From Aeromonas fluvialis (GTDB taxonomy: Bacteria; Pseudomonadota; Gammaproteobacteria; Enterobacterales; Aeromonadaceae): a stretch of DNA of 64,000 nt. The notes below the pieces were generated by a model. It had not been told where the DNA came from. It saw only the letters and a list, made by a program, of their open reading frames with translations, and searched no databases. Below, one piece after another: positions 38,886 through 50,834 of this stretch (the stretch's first letter is position 1; each line of letters opens with the position of its first letter). The translations under genes were made by a program, and so were the position numbers. The stretch lies in the NCBI RefSeq assembly GCF_000819885.1, contig NZ_CDBO01000013.1:1-64000 (forward strand). The letters run 5' to 3'.

Positions 38886-39668
38886 ATGACAAGGATCAGA
38901 CTCGAATATCATGGCCACGTTGCTTATATCACCCTCGACCATCCCCCTGCCAACACCTGGACCCTCGCCAGCCTGCAGGCTTTTTTGCAGATGATGGTGG
39001 AGCTCGACAGCCGCCCCGACGTGGTGGCGCTGGTGATCCGCGGCGCGGGCGATAAATTTTTCTGTGCCGGTGCCGACCTTAATATGTTTGTCGAGGGGGA
39101 TGTGGAGCAGGCGCGTGAAGTGGCCGAGGCCTTTGGCAAGGCCTTCGGGGCGCTGGCCCGTTTTCACGGGGTCACTATCGCCGCCATCAATGGCTATGCC
39201 ATGGGCGGCGGGCTGGAAGTGGCGCTGGCCTGTGATATCCGCATCGCCGAGCAGCAGGCGTTGCTGGGACTGCCGGAGTCCTCGGTGGGCTTGCTCCCCT
39301 GCGCGGGAGGCACCCAGCGTCTGACCGAGCTGGTGGGGCCGGGCTGGGCCAAGCGGATGATCCTCTGCGGTGAGAAGGTGAGTGCCTCGCTGGCCTACGA
39401 GATGGGGCTGGTGGAGGAGGTGGTGAAAACCGGTCAGGCGTGGGAGGCGGCGCACCAGATGGCCCATCTGGTGGAGCGCCAGAGCCCGAGCGCCCTGCGC
39501 GCCTGCAAAACCCTGATCAATCAGGGGCGCAGTGGCCCGCGGGATGCAGCCTTGCCCCTTGAGCGAGCGCTGTTTCTCGATCTCTTTAGCGATGCCAACC
39601 AGCGTGAAGGGGTGGCCGCCTTCCTGGAGAAACGGGCGCCCCGTTGGCAATATGGCCCAGCAGAGTAA
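38886..39668 (+). CDS. Enoyl-CoA hydratase
   Basis: 260 residues of crotonase fold. FFCAGADLNMF and NGYAMGGGLEVALACDIRIA give the oxyanion hole; LGLPESSVGLLPCAGGTQRL carries one catalytic glutamate. Context suggests hydration of methacrylyl- or tiglyl-CoA. The ATG at 38886 follows AAGGA; the long upstream frame overlaps a 140-base gap and looks non-coding. Confidence 0.88.
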   Translation: MTRIRLEYHGHVAYITLDHPPANTWTLASLQAFLQMMVELDSRPDVVALVIRGAGDKFFCAGADLNMFVEGDVEQAREVAEAFGKAFGALARFHGVTIAAINGYAMGGGLEVALACDIRIAEQQALLGLPESSVGLLPCAGGTQRLTELVGPGWAKRMILCGEKVSASLAYEMGLVEEVVKTGQAWEAAHQMAHLVERQSPSALRACKTLINQGRSGPRDAALPLERALFLDLFSDANQREGVAAFLEKRAPRWQYGPAE

Positions 39669-39686
39669 ATCCATATGGAGCCGTTT

Positions 39687-40799
39687 ATGAGTGAGCCGGT
39701 CAAGGTTAGCTGCCATCCCACCGAGGATGGCCATCAGATCGGGGTGTTGACCCTCGACAGCCCAGCGTCGCTCAACGCATTGAGCCTGCCGATGATCGCG
39801 ATCCTGCAACAGACGCTGATCCGCTGGGAGCAGGATCCCGCCATCGCCTGCGTGCTGTTGCAGGGGGCGGGTGAGAAGGCGTTTTGCGCCGGTGGTGATA
39901 TCCGCTCCTTCTATTACCGCAAGCAGGAGGCGAGTGAAGCGGAACTGTTCGAGTATGCCCGCGACTTTTTCGAGCAGGAGTACCGGCTCGACCATCATAT
40001 CCACCGTTATCGCAAGCCCCTTATCTGCGTGGCGGACGGTATCTGCATGGGGGGCGGGATAGGCCTGTTTGCCGGAGCCGATTTTCGGGTGGTGACCAAG
40101 AAGAGCCTGTTGGCCATGCCGGAGGTGACCATCGGCCTCTACCCCGATGTAGGGGCGAGCTGGTATTTAAGCCGGATGCCGGGACGACTCGGGCTCTGGC
40201 TTGGTCTGACTGGCGCTCGCTTCAATGGCGCCGATGCCCTTGGTCTTGGTCTGGCGGATCACGCCATCGCCAGTGGCGAGCGCAGTGCGCTGTTGTCACG
40301 CCTCGCTGTGCTCGATTGGGCTGGCAGTGGTGATCCCCGTGAGCAGATCGATCTGCTGCTCAGGGGTTTGCATGATGAAGTGACGGCGCAGTTGCCTGCA
40401 CCCGTTCTGTTGCCCCATCAACAGCGGATCGATGCCCTGCTGGCGGGGCGCTCGCTGCAAGGGGTATTGGATCGGCTGTTCAGCGCCGCTTTCGATCAAC
40501 AGGAGGCGGTACTCCAGCAGGCACAACAGATCTGCCGCACCGGTAGCCCCATCAGCCGCGCCATTTTGTGGCGCCAGTATTGGCAGGCTCGCCGTCACTC
40601 TTTGGCCGAGGTCTTTGCCGAGGAGCTGACCCTCTCGGTCAACTGCGTGCTCAAGGGGGATTTTGTGGAAGGGGTGCGGGCCCTGTTGATCGATAAGGAT
40701 AAAGATCCCCGCTGGCAGCAGGTGCCTTTGGAAGGGGAGTGGCTGGATGAGTTTTATCGCTGGCCGCAGGGGGGCAATCCGTTGGCCTGCAAAGGATAA
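39687..40799 (+). CDS. 3-hydroxyisobutyryl-CoA hydrolase
   Basis: 370 residues. Crotonase-fold thioesterase of valine catabolism that frees 3-hydroxyisobutyrate. Marker segments: KAFCAGGDIRSFYY, ADGICMGGGIGLFAGADFRVVT, AMPEVTIGLYPDVGASWYLSRMPG, and the late SVNCVLKGDFVEGVRALLIDKDKDPRW, all typical of the HIBCH group. The ATG at 39687 has GGAG six bases ahead; one at 39675 is less well placed. Confidence 0.92.
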   Translation: MSEPVKVSCHPTEDGHQIGVLTLDSPASLNALSLPMIAILQQTLIRWEQDPAIACVLLQGAGEKAFCAGGDIRSFYYRKQEASEAELFEYARDFFEQEYRLDHHIHRYRKPLICVADGICMGGGIGLFAGADFRVVTKKSLLAMPEVTIGLYPDVGASWYLSRMPGRLGLWLGLTGARFNGADALGLGLADHAIASGERSALLSRLAVLDWAGSGDPREQIDLLLRGLHDEVTAQLPAPVLLPHQQRIDALLAGRSLQGVLDRLFSAAFDQQEAVLQQAQQICRTGSPISRAILWRQYWQARRHSLAEVFAEELTLSVNCVLKGDFVEGVRALLIDKDKDPRWQQVPLEGEWLDEFYRWPQGGNPLACKG

Positions 40800-40850
40800 C
40801 ACCTCGGTAACCGGCGGATGCCGCCATCAGCAACGCAAGGAGCAAGCGGG

Positions 40851-41753
40851 ATGACAAGGATAGGATTTATCGGGCTCGGCAACATGGGGGGCCCCATGGC
40901 GGCCAATCTGGCAAAGGCCGGGCATTCAGTGCAGGTGTTTGATCTGGTTGCCGAAAACATTGAGCGTGCCATCGCGGCAGGCTGTATCGCGGCAGGGGAT
41001 GCCCGCGAGGCGGTGACCAGCTGCGAGGTGGTGATCAGCATGCTGCCAGCAGGGGAGCATGTGCGCGCCCTTTGGTTGCCGGAAGGGCAGGATCTGCTGG
41101 CGGCATTGCCTGAAGGCGCACTGGTGATCGACTGCTCCACCATCGATGTCGACTCGGCCCGTCAGGTTGGGGAGGCGGCCCGCGCGCGCGGTTTGCACTT
41201 TATCGATGCCCCTGTTTCTGGTGGTGTCGCCGGTGCGGCCGCCGGGACGCTAACCTTCATCGTCGGTGGCGACGTGGCGGATTTCGAGGCGGCGAACCCC
41301 CTGCTCGCCTGCATGGGGCAGAATCTGTTTCACGCAGGCGCCTTGGGAGCCGGGCAGATCGCCAAGATGTGCAACAACATGCTGCTGGCGATCCACATGG
41401 CGGGCACTGCCGAAGCGCTGGCCCTCGGGGTGAAGGAGGGGCTGGATCCCGCCGTGCTCTCCACTATCATGGGCAAGAGCTCCGGCAACAACTGGAGTCT
41501 GGAGCGCTACAACCCTTGGCCCGGGGTGATGGAGAATGTCCCTGCCGCCCGTCACTATCAGGGGGGCTTTATGACTCGCCTGATGGTGAAAGATTTGGGG
41601 CTGGCCATGGCGCTGGCCGAGCATGGCCACAGCGCGGTGCCGATGGGGGCGCTCGCGCGTAACCTGTTCAACCTGCATGCCGCCCGGGGGCAGGGGAGTC
41701 GGGATTTCTCCAGCATCGTCGAACTCTATCTGGATAAACAGGATCCCGCCTGA
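40851..41753 (+). CDS. mmsB: 3-hydroxyisobutyrate dehydrogenase
   Basis: 300 residues. NAD-dependent oxidation to methylmalonate semialdehyde. N-terminal Rossmann motif GFIGLGNMGGPMAANL, substrate-site DAPVSGGVAGAAAGTLTFIVGG, and catalytic lysine in GAGQIAKMCNNMLLAIHM. AAGGAG lies seven bases before the ATG. No methylmalonate-semialdehyde dehydrogenase gene is in the window. Confidence 0.93.
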   Translation: MTRIGFIGLGNMGGPMAANLAKAGHSVQVFDLVAENIERAIAAGCIAAGDAREAVTSCEVVISMLPAGEHVRALWLPEGQDLLAALPEGALVIDCSTIDVDSARQVGEAARARGLHFIDAPVSGGVAGAAAGTLTFIVGGDVADFEAANPLLACMGQNLFHAGALGAGQIAKMCNNMLLAIHMAGTAEALALGVKEGLDPAVLSTIMGKSSGNNWSLERYNPWPGVMENVPAARHYQGGFMTRLMVKDLGLAMALAEHGHSAVPMGALARNLFNLHAARGQGSRDFSSIVELYLDKQDPA

Positions 41754-41805
41754 CGGGCCACTTCTCTTCAAGGCATCTCCCTTCGACCAGCTACAAGGAG
41801 CATTG

Positions 41806-42567
41806 ATGGATATCAAAGATAAGGTCATCGTGATTACCGGCGCAGGACGTGGCTTGGGGCGGGCCATCGCCCTGGCTCTGGGGGCACAGGGGGCTCAGCT
41901 TGCGCTCATCGACGTCAACCGCGCCGAGCTGGAGGTGACCGAGGCGGAAGTGCGCAGCCGTGACGGTCGCTGCGCCCTGTTCGTCTGCAACGTGGCGAGC
42001 GAAGTTGAGGTCGAAGCCGCGTTCGCCGCCATCAAGGCGCACTTTGGCGTACTGCATGGCCTTATTAACTGCGCCGGCATTCTGCGCGATGGCATGCTGA
42101 TCAAGGTAAAAGAGGGTGAGCTGGTGGAGAAGATGACGCTGGCCCAGTGGCAGAGCGTCATCGACGTCAACCTCACCGGTACCTTCCTCTGCGGGCGCGA
42201 AGGGGCTGCACTGATGGCTCAAGGGGGGCAGGGGGGGGTGATGATCAACATCTCCTCCATTGCCCGCGCCGGTAATATTGGCCAGAGCAACTATGCCGCG
42301 AGCAAGGCAGGTGTCGCCTCGCTGGTGGTGACCTGGGCGCGGGAGCTGGCCCGCCACGGTATTCGGGTGATGGGGATCGCCCCCGGGGTGTTTGCCACCG
42401 ACATGACGGCGGCGATGAAGCCGGAGGCGATGGCGCGGATGCAGCAGGCGATTCCGGTCGGCGCCCTTGGCGAGGCGCAGCAGCTGGCCGAGACGGTGAG
42501 CTTTATTTTTGCCAACGACTATCTGTCGGGACGGATGATAGAGCTGGATGGCGGTTTGCGTTTATAG
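41806..42567 (+). CDS. Short-chain dehydrogenase (FabG-like), BCAA operon
   Basis: 253 residues. SDR signatures: cofactor loop TGAGRGLGRAIALAL, NCAGI, catalytic S in INISSIARAG and YAASK, and PGVFATDMT. Placed at the end of the valine/isoleucine operon, it may oxidise a hydroxyacyl-CoA intermediate such as 2-methyl-3-hydroxybutyryl-CoA. That role is inferred from position only. Followed by a strong terminator. Confidence 0.85.
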   Translation: MDIKDKVIVITGAGRGLGRAIALALGAQGAQLALIDVNRAELEVTEAEVRSRDGRCALFVCNVASEVEVEAAFAAIKAHFGVLHGLINCAGILRDGMLIKVKEGELVEKMTLAQWQSVIDVNLTGTFLCGREGAALMAQGGQGGVMINISSIARAGNIGQSNYAASKAGVASLVVTWARELARHGIRVMGIAPGVFATDMTAAMKPEAMARMQQAIPVGALGEAQQLAETVSFIFANDYLSGRMIELDGGLRL

Positions 42568-42581
42568 GGATTTACACAATG

Positions 42582-42608
42582 AGCCCCGGTGTTTCCACCG
42601 GGGCTTTT
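42582..42608 (+). terminator. Terminator of the divergent BCAA operon
   Basis: 9-bp perfect stem AGCCCCGGT/ACCGGGGCT with a six-base loop, then TTTT. Confidence 0.85.
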
Positions 42609-42925
42609 GTATGCAGTTTATTTACCCAACGTGGGGCTGAATGGGGATGCATGGGGACCATGCGAGTCAGGTTGTGTTGGCAAAAAAATGAGAAATATCA
42701 ATGGGTCTTTCTTAATTTGAGCCAGCTCACAGGCCCCCGGGGTCAGTACTGTAAAATTGCGCGCGGTCAAGACGGTGCATGATTGACGGGACGAAGGATT
42801 GCGGTCGGAATAGTCATGCAATATAGTTGCCGCCTTTTTCACGGGGTCAGGATTTCCAGCCCCTCCCATATTGCGCGCAGTATGAATACGGACGCTCTGC
42901 CGCCGCCTAAATAAACAGGATTGAG
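42609..42925. promoter_or_regulatory. arcD-type upstream region
   Basis: 317 bases with no gene seen. It holds an FNR-like site, ATGAGAAATATCAA (42688-42701, 8 of 10 consensus bases), and a 12-base direct repeat ATTGCGCGC(G/A)GT at 42756 and 42870. Anaerobic control would suit an arginine-ornithine antiporter, but this is a weak inference. Confidence 0.3.
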
Positions 42926-44362
42926 ATGGACAAGAAACTAGGGCTGGGCGCCCTCATTTCGCTGGTGGTCGGCTCCATGGTCGGCGCCGGAGTCTTCAGT
43001 CTGCCACAAAACATTGCTGCGCATGCCAGTGCCGGGGCGGTCGCCCTGGGTTGGGCCATCACGGGCCTTGGCATGATCTGTCTCGCGCTGGTTTATCAAA
43101 ACCTCTCCATGCGCCGCCCTGATCTCGATGGCGGCATCTTCAGCTATGCCAAAGCCGGTTTCGGCGATTTCATCGGTTTCAACGCGGCTTGGGGTTATTG
43201 GCTCTGCCAGCTGCTGGCCAACGTCTCCTACGCCATCGTGGTGTTCAGCGCCCTGAGCTACTTCTTCGATACGCCGGACAACGTCATCTTCGGTGATGGC
43301 AATACGCCGGTGGCTATCACGCTGGCCTCCATCCTGATCTGGTCGGTGCATGCGCTGGTACTGCGCGGGGTGCAGGTCGCTGCGCTGGTGAACATCGTCA
43401 CCACCATCGCCAAGATGGTGCCGCTCATCGTCTTCTGTGTCGCTGTGCTGTTGGCCTTCAACATGGATACCTTCACCCTGGATATCTGGGGCCAGAACAA
43501 CATGGAGCTGGGCTCCGTGATGGATCAGGTCAAGTCCACCATGAAGGTGACCCTCTGGGTCTTTATCGGGATTGAAGGGGCCGTGGTGGTCTCCGCCCGT
43601 GCCCGTCATCGCAAGGATGTGGGCCGCGCCACTGTGCTGGCGCTGCTCGGCGCCCTGGCGCTCTATGTGATGGTGACCCTGTTCTCGCTGGGGGTCATGA
43701 GCCAGCCGCAACTGGCGGCGCTCAAGAACCCCTCTACCGCGATGATCCTCGAAGCCGTAGTCGGCCCGTGGGGGGCCTGGCTCATCAACATCGGTCTGGT
43801 GGTGTCGGTGATGGGGGCTCTGCTCAGCTGGACCGTGCTGGCCGCGGAAGTGCCCTACATCGCAGGCAAGACCGGCGTGTTCCCGAGCTGGTTTGCCAAG
43901 GAGAACAAGAACGGCTCGCCGCAGGTGTCGCTCTGGTGCTCCACCTGTCTGGTGCAGACGTTCCTCATCATCATCTACTTCCAGAACAGCACCTATCTGG
44001 CGCTGGTCAACATCGCCACCTCGGCGGCGCTGGTGCCTTACGTCTTCTCGGGCGCTTATGGCCTGAAGCTGGCAATGAAAGGGGAGAGCTATGAGGGTCA
44101 ACCGCATCAGCGCAAGCGTGATCTGCTGCTGGCCCTGATAGCGACCGTCTACGGCTGCTGGCTGGTCTACGCAGCCGGGGTCGAGTACCTGCTGCTGGTG
44201 GCGCTGCTCTATAGCCCGGGCATCTTCATCTACTGGAAGGCGCGTCAGCATCACGGTCTGCGCGGACTTAACCGGCTGGAGCAGGGGATGACAGCGCTCC
44301 TGCTCGGTTGCGCCGTGCTGGCCTTATATAAGGTGATGGACGGTACTATTCCGCTGCAGTGA
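42926..44362 (+). CDS. arcD: Arginine/ornithine antiporter (ArcD-type, APA family)
   Basis: 478 residues with about 12-13 membrane helices. The first helix, SLVVGSMVGAGVFSLPQNIA, carries the GSxxGxGxF motif of amino acid-polyamine antiporters, and FIGIEGAVVVSARARHRKDVGRAT is the loop typical of ArcD/AdiC-like members. ArcD exchanges arginine for ornithine in the arginine deiminase pathway, but no arcA, arcB or arcC gene is in the window, so lysine/cadaverine-type exchange cannot be excluded. Confidence 0.82.
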   Translation: MDKKLGLGALISLVVGSMVGAGVFSLPQNIAAHASAGAVALGWAITGLGMICLALVYQNLSMRRPDLDGGIFSYAKAGFGDFIGFNAAWGYWLCQLLANVSYAIVVFSALSYFFDTPDNVIFGDGNTPVAITLASILIWSVHALVLRGVQVAALVNIVTTIAKMVPLIVFCVAVLLAFNMDTFTLDIWGQNNMELGSVMDQVKSTMKVTLWVFIGIEGAVVVSARARHRKDVGRATVLALLGALALYVMVTLFSLGVMSQPQLAALKNPSTAMILEAVVGPWGAWLINIGLVVSVMGALLSWTVLAAEVPYIAGKTGVFPSWFAKENKNGSPQVSLWCSTCLVQTFLIIIYFQNSTYLALVNIATSAALVPYVFSGAYGLKLAMKGESYEGQPHQRKRDLLLALIATVYGCWLVYAAGVEYLLLVALLYSPGIFIYWKARQHHGLRGLNRLEQGMTALLLGCAVLALYKVMDGTIPLQ

Positions 44363-44373
44363 CCGGCACAATG

Positions 44374-44405
44374 AAGAGATGGCCCTCGCGCCATCTCTTT
44401 TTTTT
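44374..44405 (+). terminator. Terminator after the arcD-type gene
   Basis: 9-bp stem AGAGATGGC/GCCATCTCT (44375-44398) followed by a run of Ts. Confidence 0.85.
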
Positions 44406-44467
44406 CATGCTGATATCCACTGTTGTCCGGCCGTGTTGGCCAGTTTTTGTTTAACACAGGAATTTTT

Positions 44468-45256
44468 ATGTTGTTTATGGGTTACCTCCTGCTGGGCGCC
44501 TTTGCCGGTATGTTAGCGGGACTGTTCGGGATCGGCGGCGGTCTTATCATTGTTCCCGTGCTGGTGGTCAGTTTTCGTGCGATGGGGTTTGAACCCGAGA
44601 TCATTACCCATCTGGCCCTTGGTACCTCCCTTCCCACCATGATCTTCACTGGTTTCAGCTCGCTTAGAGCCCATCAGCAGGCTGGTGCTGTCGACTGGGT
44701 GATGATCCGGCGTCTAGGTGCAGGCATGCTGGTCGGCGCCTGGCTTGGCGGCATGACCGCCAACCTGCTCAGTGCCGGTACCCTCAATATCATCATCGGC
44801 TGTTTCGCCTGGACCATGGCGTTGCAGATGGGGCTCAACCTCAAGCCCAAGGCGGAACGACACCTGCCAGGAGCGCTTGGCACCGGCATCGCAGGCACCC
44901 TTATCGGCTGGTTGTCGGCGCTGTTTGGTATCGGCGGTGGCTCGCTCACCGTCCCTTATCTGAGTTGGAACTCGGTGCCAATGCGCAATGCGGTGGCGGC
45001 CTCCGCCGCCTGCAGCCTGCCTATCGCGTTTGCAGGCAGCCTCAGCTACCTCTATGCGGGTTGGGATCATGCCGATCTGCCCGAGTGGAGTGTGGGCTAC
45101 ATCTATCTGCCCGCTCTGCTGGGCATTGTGCTGACCAGCACCCCGTTCGCCCGCATTGGCGCCAAACTGGCACACCGCCTGTCACCAACACGCCTCAAGC
45201 AGGCATTTGCCCTGCTGATGCTGCTGGTGGGGGCCAAATTTATGCTATTTAGCTGA
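44468..45256 (+). CDS. TauE/SafE (TSUP) family permease
   Basis: 262 residues, about eight membrane helices in two similar halves. Each half has the family loop: FGIGGGLIIVPVL in the first and FGIGGGSLTVPYL in the second. Members export sulfite or small organosulfur anions. AGGA lies six bases before the ATG at 44468. Last gene before the ffs locus. Confidence 0.85.
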   Translation: MLFMGYLLLGAFAGMLAGLFGIGGGLIIVPVLVVSFRAMGFEPEIITHLALGTSLPTMIFTGFSSLRAHQQAGAVDWVMIRRLGAGMLVGAWLGGMTANLLSAGTLNIIIGCFAWTMALQMGLNLKPKAERHLPGALGTGIAGTLIGWLSALFGIGGGSLTVPYLSWNSVPMRNAVAASAACSLPIAFAGSLSYLYAGWDHADLPEWSVGYIYLPALLGIVLTSTPFARIGAKLAHRLSPTRLKQAFALLMLLVGAKFMLFS

Positions 45257-45314
45257 TTCATTCGGCAGATTGTTGAAAAATAAGGCAAACAAACTGTTGG
45301 ATGGCAGAAAGCCA

Positions 45315-45343
45315 TTGCATTGAGCGGCCAGTTTGCCTATTCT
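45315..45343 (+). promoter_or_regulatory. Promoter of ffs
   Basis: TTGCAT (45315-45320), spacer of 17, TATTCT (45338-45343), followed by a GC-rich discriminator and an expected start at about 45351, the first base of the 4.5S RNA helix. A GC-rich discriminator is typical of stable-RNA promoters. Confidence 0.65.
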
Positions 45344-45350
45344 CCTCGCC

Positions 45351-45460
45351 GGTGGTCCTATTGGTCCTCTCGCATTGATAACCCGTCGACCTGGTCAGGA
45401 CCGGAAGGTAGCAGCCAAGGTGGGGGACTCGAGTGCCGGGATGTGGCTGGTAGGGCCACC
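45351..45460 (+). ncRNA. ffs: 4.5S RNA of the signal recognition particle
   Basis: Single hairpin RNA that pairs with Ffh to target membrane proteins. The ends GGTGGTCCTATTGGT... and ...GGTAGGGCCACC pair, and the apex holds the invariant internal loops: GGTCAGGACCGGAAGGTAGC with the GGAA tetraloop and AGCAGCCAAGG. This matches the E. coli 4.5S RNA plan of about 114 bases. The TauE-like gene ends 94 bases upstream. Confidence 0.95.
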
Positions 45461-45539
45461 ACTTGTTTCTGCACTTCAATAAGTTACCTTCCTAACGCCC
45501 TTGGTCATCCACGTTGTGTGGACGACGAGGCGCTCATCG

Positions 45540-45788
45540 ATGAATCTCTGGCTCAGTCCCCACGGCGTCTGGTATTACCGGAAAGCCACAGAATGGCCGT
45601 TTTCCTCATCCACTGCACAGACGGGAATCCCCCATCAGCAGGCCCAAACCGAGCCGCTTGAACATGCGACATGTACGTCCAACCAGGGAGTTAAGTGCTA
45701 CCTGTATCCCCCCCATGGCTGGCTTGCCGTGGTAGAATCCGTGCCATTTCGTCTGTCTCAGACCGCAGGGCGGTCCCACGGGGTTTCC
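45540..45788 (+). pseudogene. Possible 5' remnant of a tyrosine recombinase
   Basis: Starts ATG at 45540: [21 protein letters not shown]. The first 15 residues look like the opening of phage and island integrases (xLxxSPxGxWYYRK), which bind arm sites. The rest, in frame with hsdM, shows no integrase motif, and no catalytic R/H/Y region exists nearby. It begins 80 bases after ffs, an expected place for an island integrase. The rest of the 328-base gap holds an extended -10-like TGGTAGAAT (45730-45738) and a GACCGC/GCGGTC hairpin (45761-45775) ahead of hsdM. Low-confidence reading. Confidence 0.35.
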
Positions 45789-47762
<1,974 letters not shown>

Positions 47763-47805
47763 TACCAATGCATACTGGCTACTCAGGCATTGCCGACGGG
47801 GTTGG

Positions 47806-47869
47806 ACGCAATAGCACGCAATATGACGCAAAGAGATTGACTATCGGACGTCCGATACCTAATATTGCG
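47806..47869 (+). promoter_or_regulatory. Iterated repeats and palindrome ahead of the Abi gene
   Basis: Three direct repeats of ACGCAA at exact 10-base steps (47806, 47816, 47826), then the 16-bp perfect palindrome TATCGGACGTCCGATA (47842-47857), then ATATTGCG (47862-47869), the reverse complement of CGCAATAT at 47817-47824. Helical phasing suggests cooperative binding by a regulator. Lies in the only sizeable gap (199 bases) of the operon. Confidence 0.6.
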
Positions 47870-47877
47870 GGCAACAC

Positions 47878-47920
47878 ACCCGCCATGCCTCTCTACGATG
47901 CACACTCTGGCGGGTTTTTT
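47878..47920 (+). terminator. Terminator-like hairpin before the Abi gene
   Basis: ACCCGCCA (47878-47885) pairs with TGGCGGGT (47908-47915) across a 22-base loop, followed by TTTTT. It may terminate hsdM transcripts or attenuate read-through to the Abi-hsdS-hsdR part. Confidence 0.5.
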
Positions 47921-47961
47921 ATGCTCGAAATCCACTGCGTTGCAATGAACGGAGGATTTCA

Positions 47962-48920
47962 GTGAACAGCTACCTTAAACCCCCTCTGTCGCTGGATGAA
48001 CAGCTGGCCCTGCTTGCCGAACGTGGCCTCTTGATTGATGACGATGCCAGGGCTCGTCATTATCTCGCCAATATCAGTTACTTTCGTCTCAGCGCCTACA
48101 CCCGGCCTTTTTACATTCCGGATCAAGATGAGCACCACTTTATTGATGGTACTCGTTTTGAGCAGGTGCTTGAGCTCTATGTGTTTGACAGGGAGTTACG
48201 CTTATTGCTGCTCGATGCCATTGAGCGGTTGGAGGTCGCACTGCGAGCCCGGTTAACAGAGGTGCTGGCAACCCATTACAAGGATCCATTCTGTTACCTG
48301 GATCCTGCACTGTTTGACAGCCGTTATGATCACGGTTGGTTGCTGGCGGAGCTACGGAAGAAAGCCCAGGGCCATAAGATGGAGCATTTTATGGCGCACT
48401 ATCGGCAACGATATCCAGACGCATCTGAAGAGCCACCGGTCTGGATGGTGATGGAACTGTTGACCTTTGCTCAAATCTCCAGCTTTTTTGCCAATTTGAG
48501 ATCACCCGAGGTGCAAAAAGAGATTGCCGGCCACTTTGGTTGGCCCCATGCCGTGTTGAAGTCCTGGTTTCGCTCGCTCTCAGATTTGCGTAACTGGAGT
48601 GCTCACCATAGCCGTGTCTGGAATCGTGAGCTCGGTACGGCCCCCTTATGGCCGAAAAAGGGCTCCGAACGACTGGCCATCGTATCAGAGCGGTTGCCGG
48701 TCAACGCCAGACAACAGCTCAATGCTCGCAAACGTCTCTATTTCTTGCTGGTGATCATCGAGAGCCTGTTGACGCGTGTCAGCCCGGACAGTGCCTGGTC
48801 ATCCCGCTTGGTCACACTGCTAGCCAAATACCCCCATATATCCCTTGCCCATATGGGGATGCCAGTGAGCTGGCAGCAAGATCCCTTCTGGCAACAGGCC
48901 CAACAACAAGGAGAGCAGAG

Positions 48921-48924
<4 letters not shown>
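47962..48924 (+). CDS. Abi_2 (AbiD/AbiF-like) HEPN protein
   Basis: 320 residues. The N-terminal part (YLKPPLSLDEQLALLAERGL..YLANISYFRLSAYTRPF) and FDRELRLLLLDAIERLEVALRARLTEVL are hallmarks of the Abi_2 family, named for abortive-infection proteins of lactococci. The C-terminal SLSDLRNWSAHHSRVWNREL gives R210 and H215, an Rx4H motif like that of HEPN ribonucleases. RNase activity is inferred. GTG start with GGAGG. It has its own leader, and its end overlaps hsdS (ATGA). Confidence 0.85.
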
Positions 48925-50284
<1,360 letters not shown>

Positions 50285-50288
<4 letters not shown>

Positions 50289-50517
50289 AAACCAAATATG
50301 AAAAAGATCTGGCACGGTTGAATAAAAAGGGCACCGATGTGTGTTCGATCTGCCATGGCCCGTTTGATGGTGACGAGGTGGTCTATACGGTGTTGGGTTA
50401 CAATCGGCTCGATGAGCGACGGGGCATCAGGGTCGTCGCCTGACCGAGGAGGCCCGCATCATGTCGCAGATGGAATGTCTTCTCTACAGCCAAGCCAATG
50501 AGCATAAGAAATACTGA
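50285..50517 (+). pseudogene. Small CxxC protein with a one-base frameshift
   Basis: The start overlaps the hsdS stop (ATGA). Frame 1 reads MKTKYEKDLARLNKKGTDVCSICHGPFDGDEVVYTVLGYNRLDERRGIRVVA and stops at 50443. With one base restored near the GTCGTCGCC run it would continue RLTEEARIMSQMECLLYSQANEHKKY to 50517, giving about 77 residues that end eight bases before mntA. The CSIC pair suggests half of a zinc ribbon. I do not recognise the family. It may be an intact 52-residue gene instead. Confidence 0.55.
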
Positions 50518-50525
50518 GGTCTGGT

Positions 50526-50825
50526 ATGCCGCTTGTTGATTACCAATTTTTGCAGGCACTGGCGAGATTGCCGTTTGTCGAGGCGATCTGGCTATTTGGC
50601 TCGCGGGCCCGTGGCGATCACCGTGAGCGTTCCGATATCGATCTCGCCATCGAGTGCCCCGGTGCCAGCGAGGCGCAATGGCAGCAGGTGTTGGCGATCG
50701 TCGATGAGGCCGATACGCTTCTGCCGATCGATTGTGTGCGACTCGATGACGAGTCGCCCCAGAGCCCGCTGTATCAGGCCATCCTGCGTGACAGGGTGCC
50801 GCTCTTCCGTCGAATGACGCCCTAA
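50526..50825 (+). CDS. MNT-domain nucleotidyltransferase (MntA/HI0073-like antitoxin)
   Basis: 99 residues. Minimal nucleotidyltransferase: GSRARGDHRERSDIDLAI with G25S26 and D37xD39, third acidic residue in LPIDC (D69). In HepT-MntA systems such proteins AMPylate a tyrosine in the HEPN partner and so neutralise it. All catalytic residues are present. Ten bases separate it from the HEPN gene. Confidence 0.88.
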   Translation: MPLVDYQFLQALARLPFVEAIWLFGSRARGDHRERSDIDLAIECPGASEAQWQQVLAIVDEADTLLPIDCVRLDDESPQSPLYQAILRDRVPLFRRMTP

Positions 50826-50834
50826 GGAGGTGCA

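Noticed and set aside
45501-45788. Longer N-terminus for HsdM
   Set aside because: HsdM family homology starts at [19 protein letters not shown] (45789). The extra 96 codons start just after ffs and look like an integrase stub plus leader.
48648-48920. Upstream extension of the hsdS frame
   Set aside because: It lies inside the Abi gene. The ATG at 48921 with AAGGAG and ATGA overlap is the better start.
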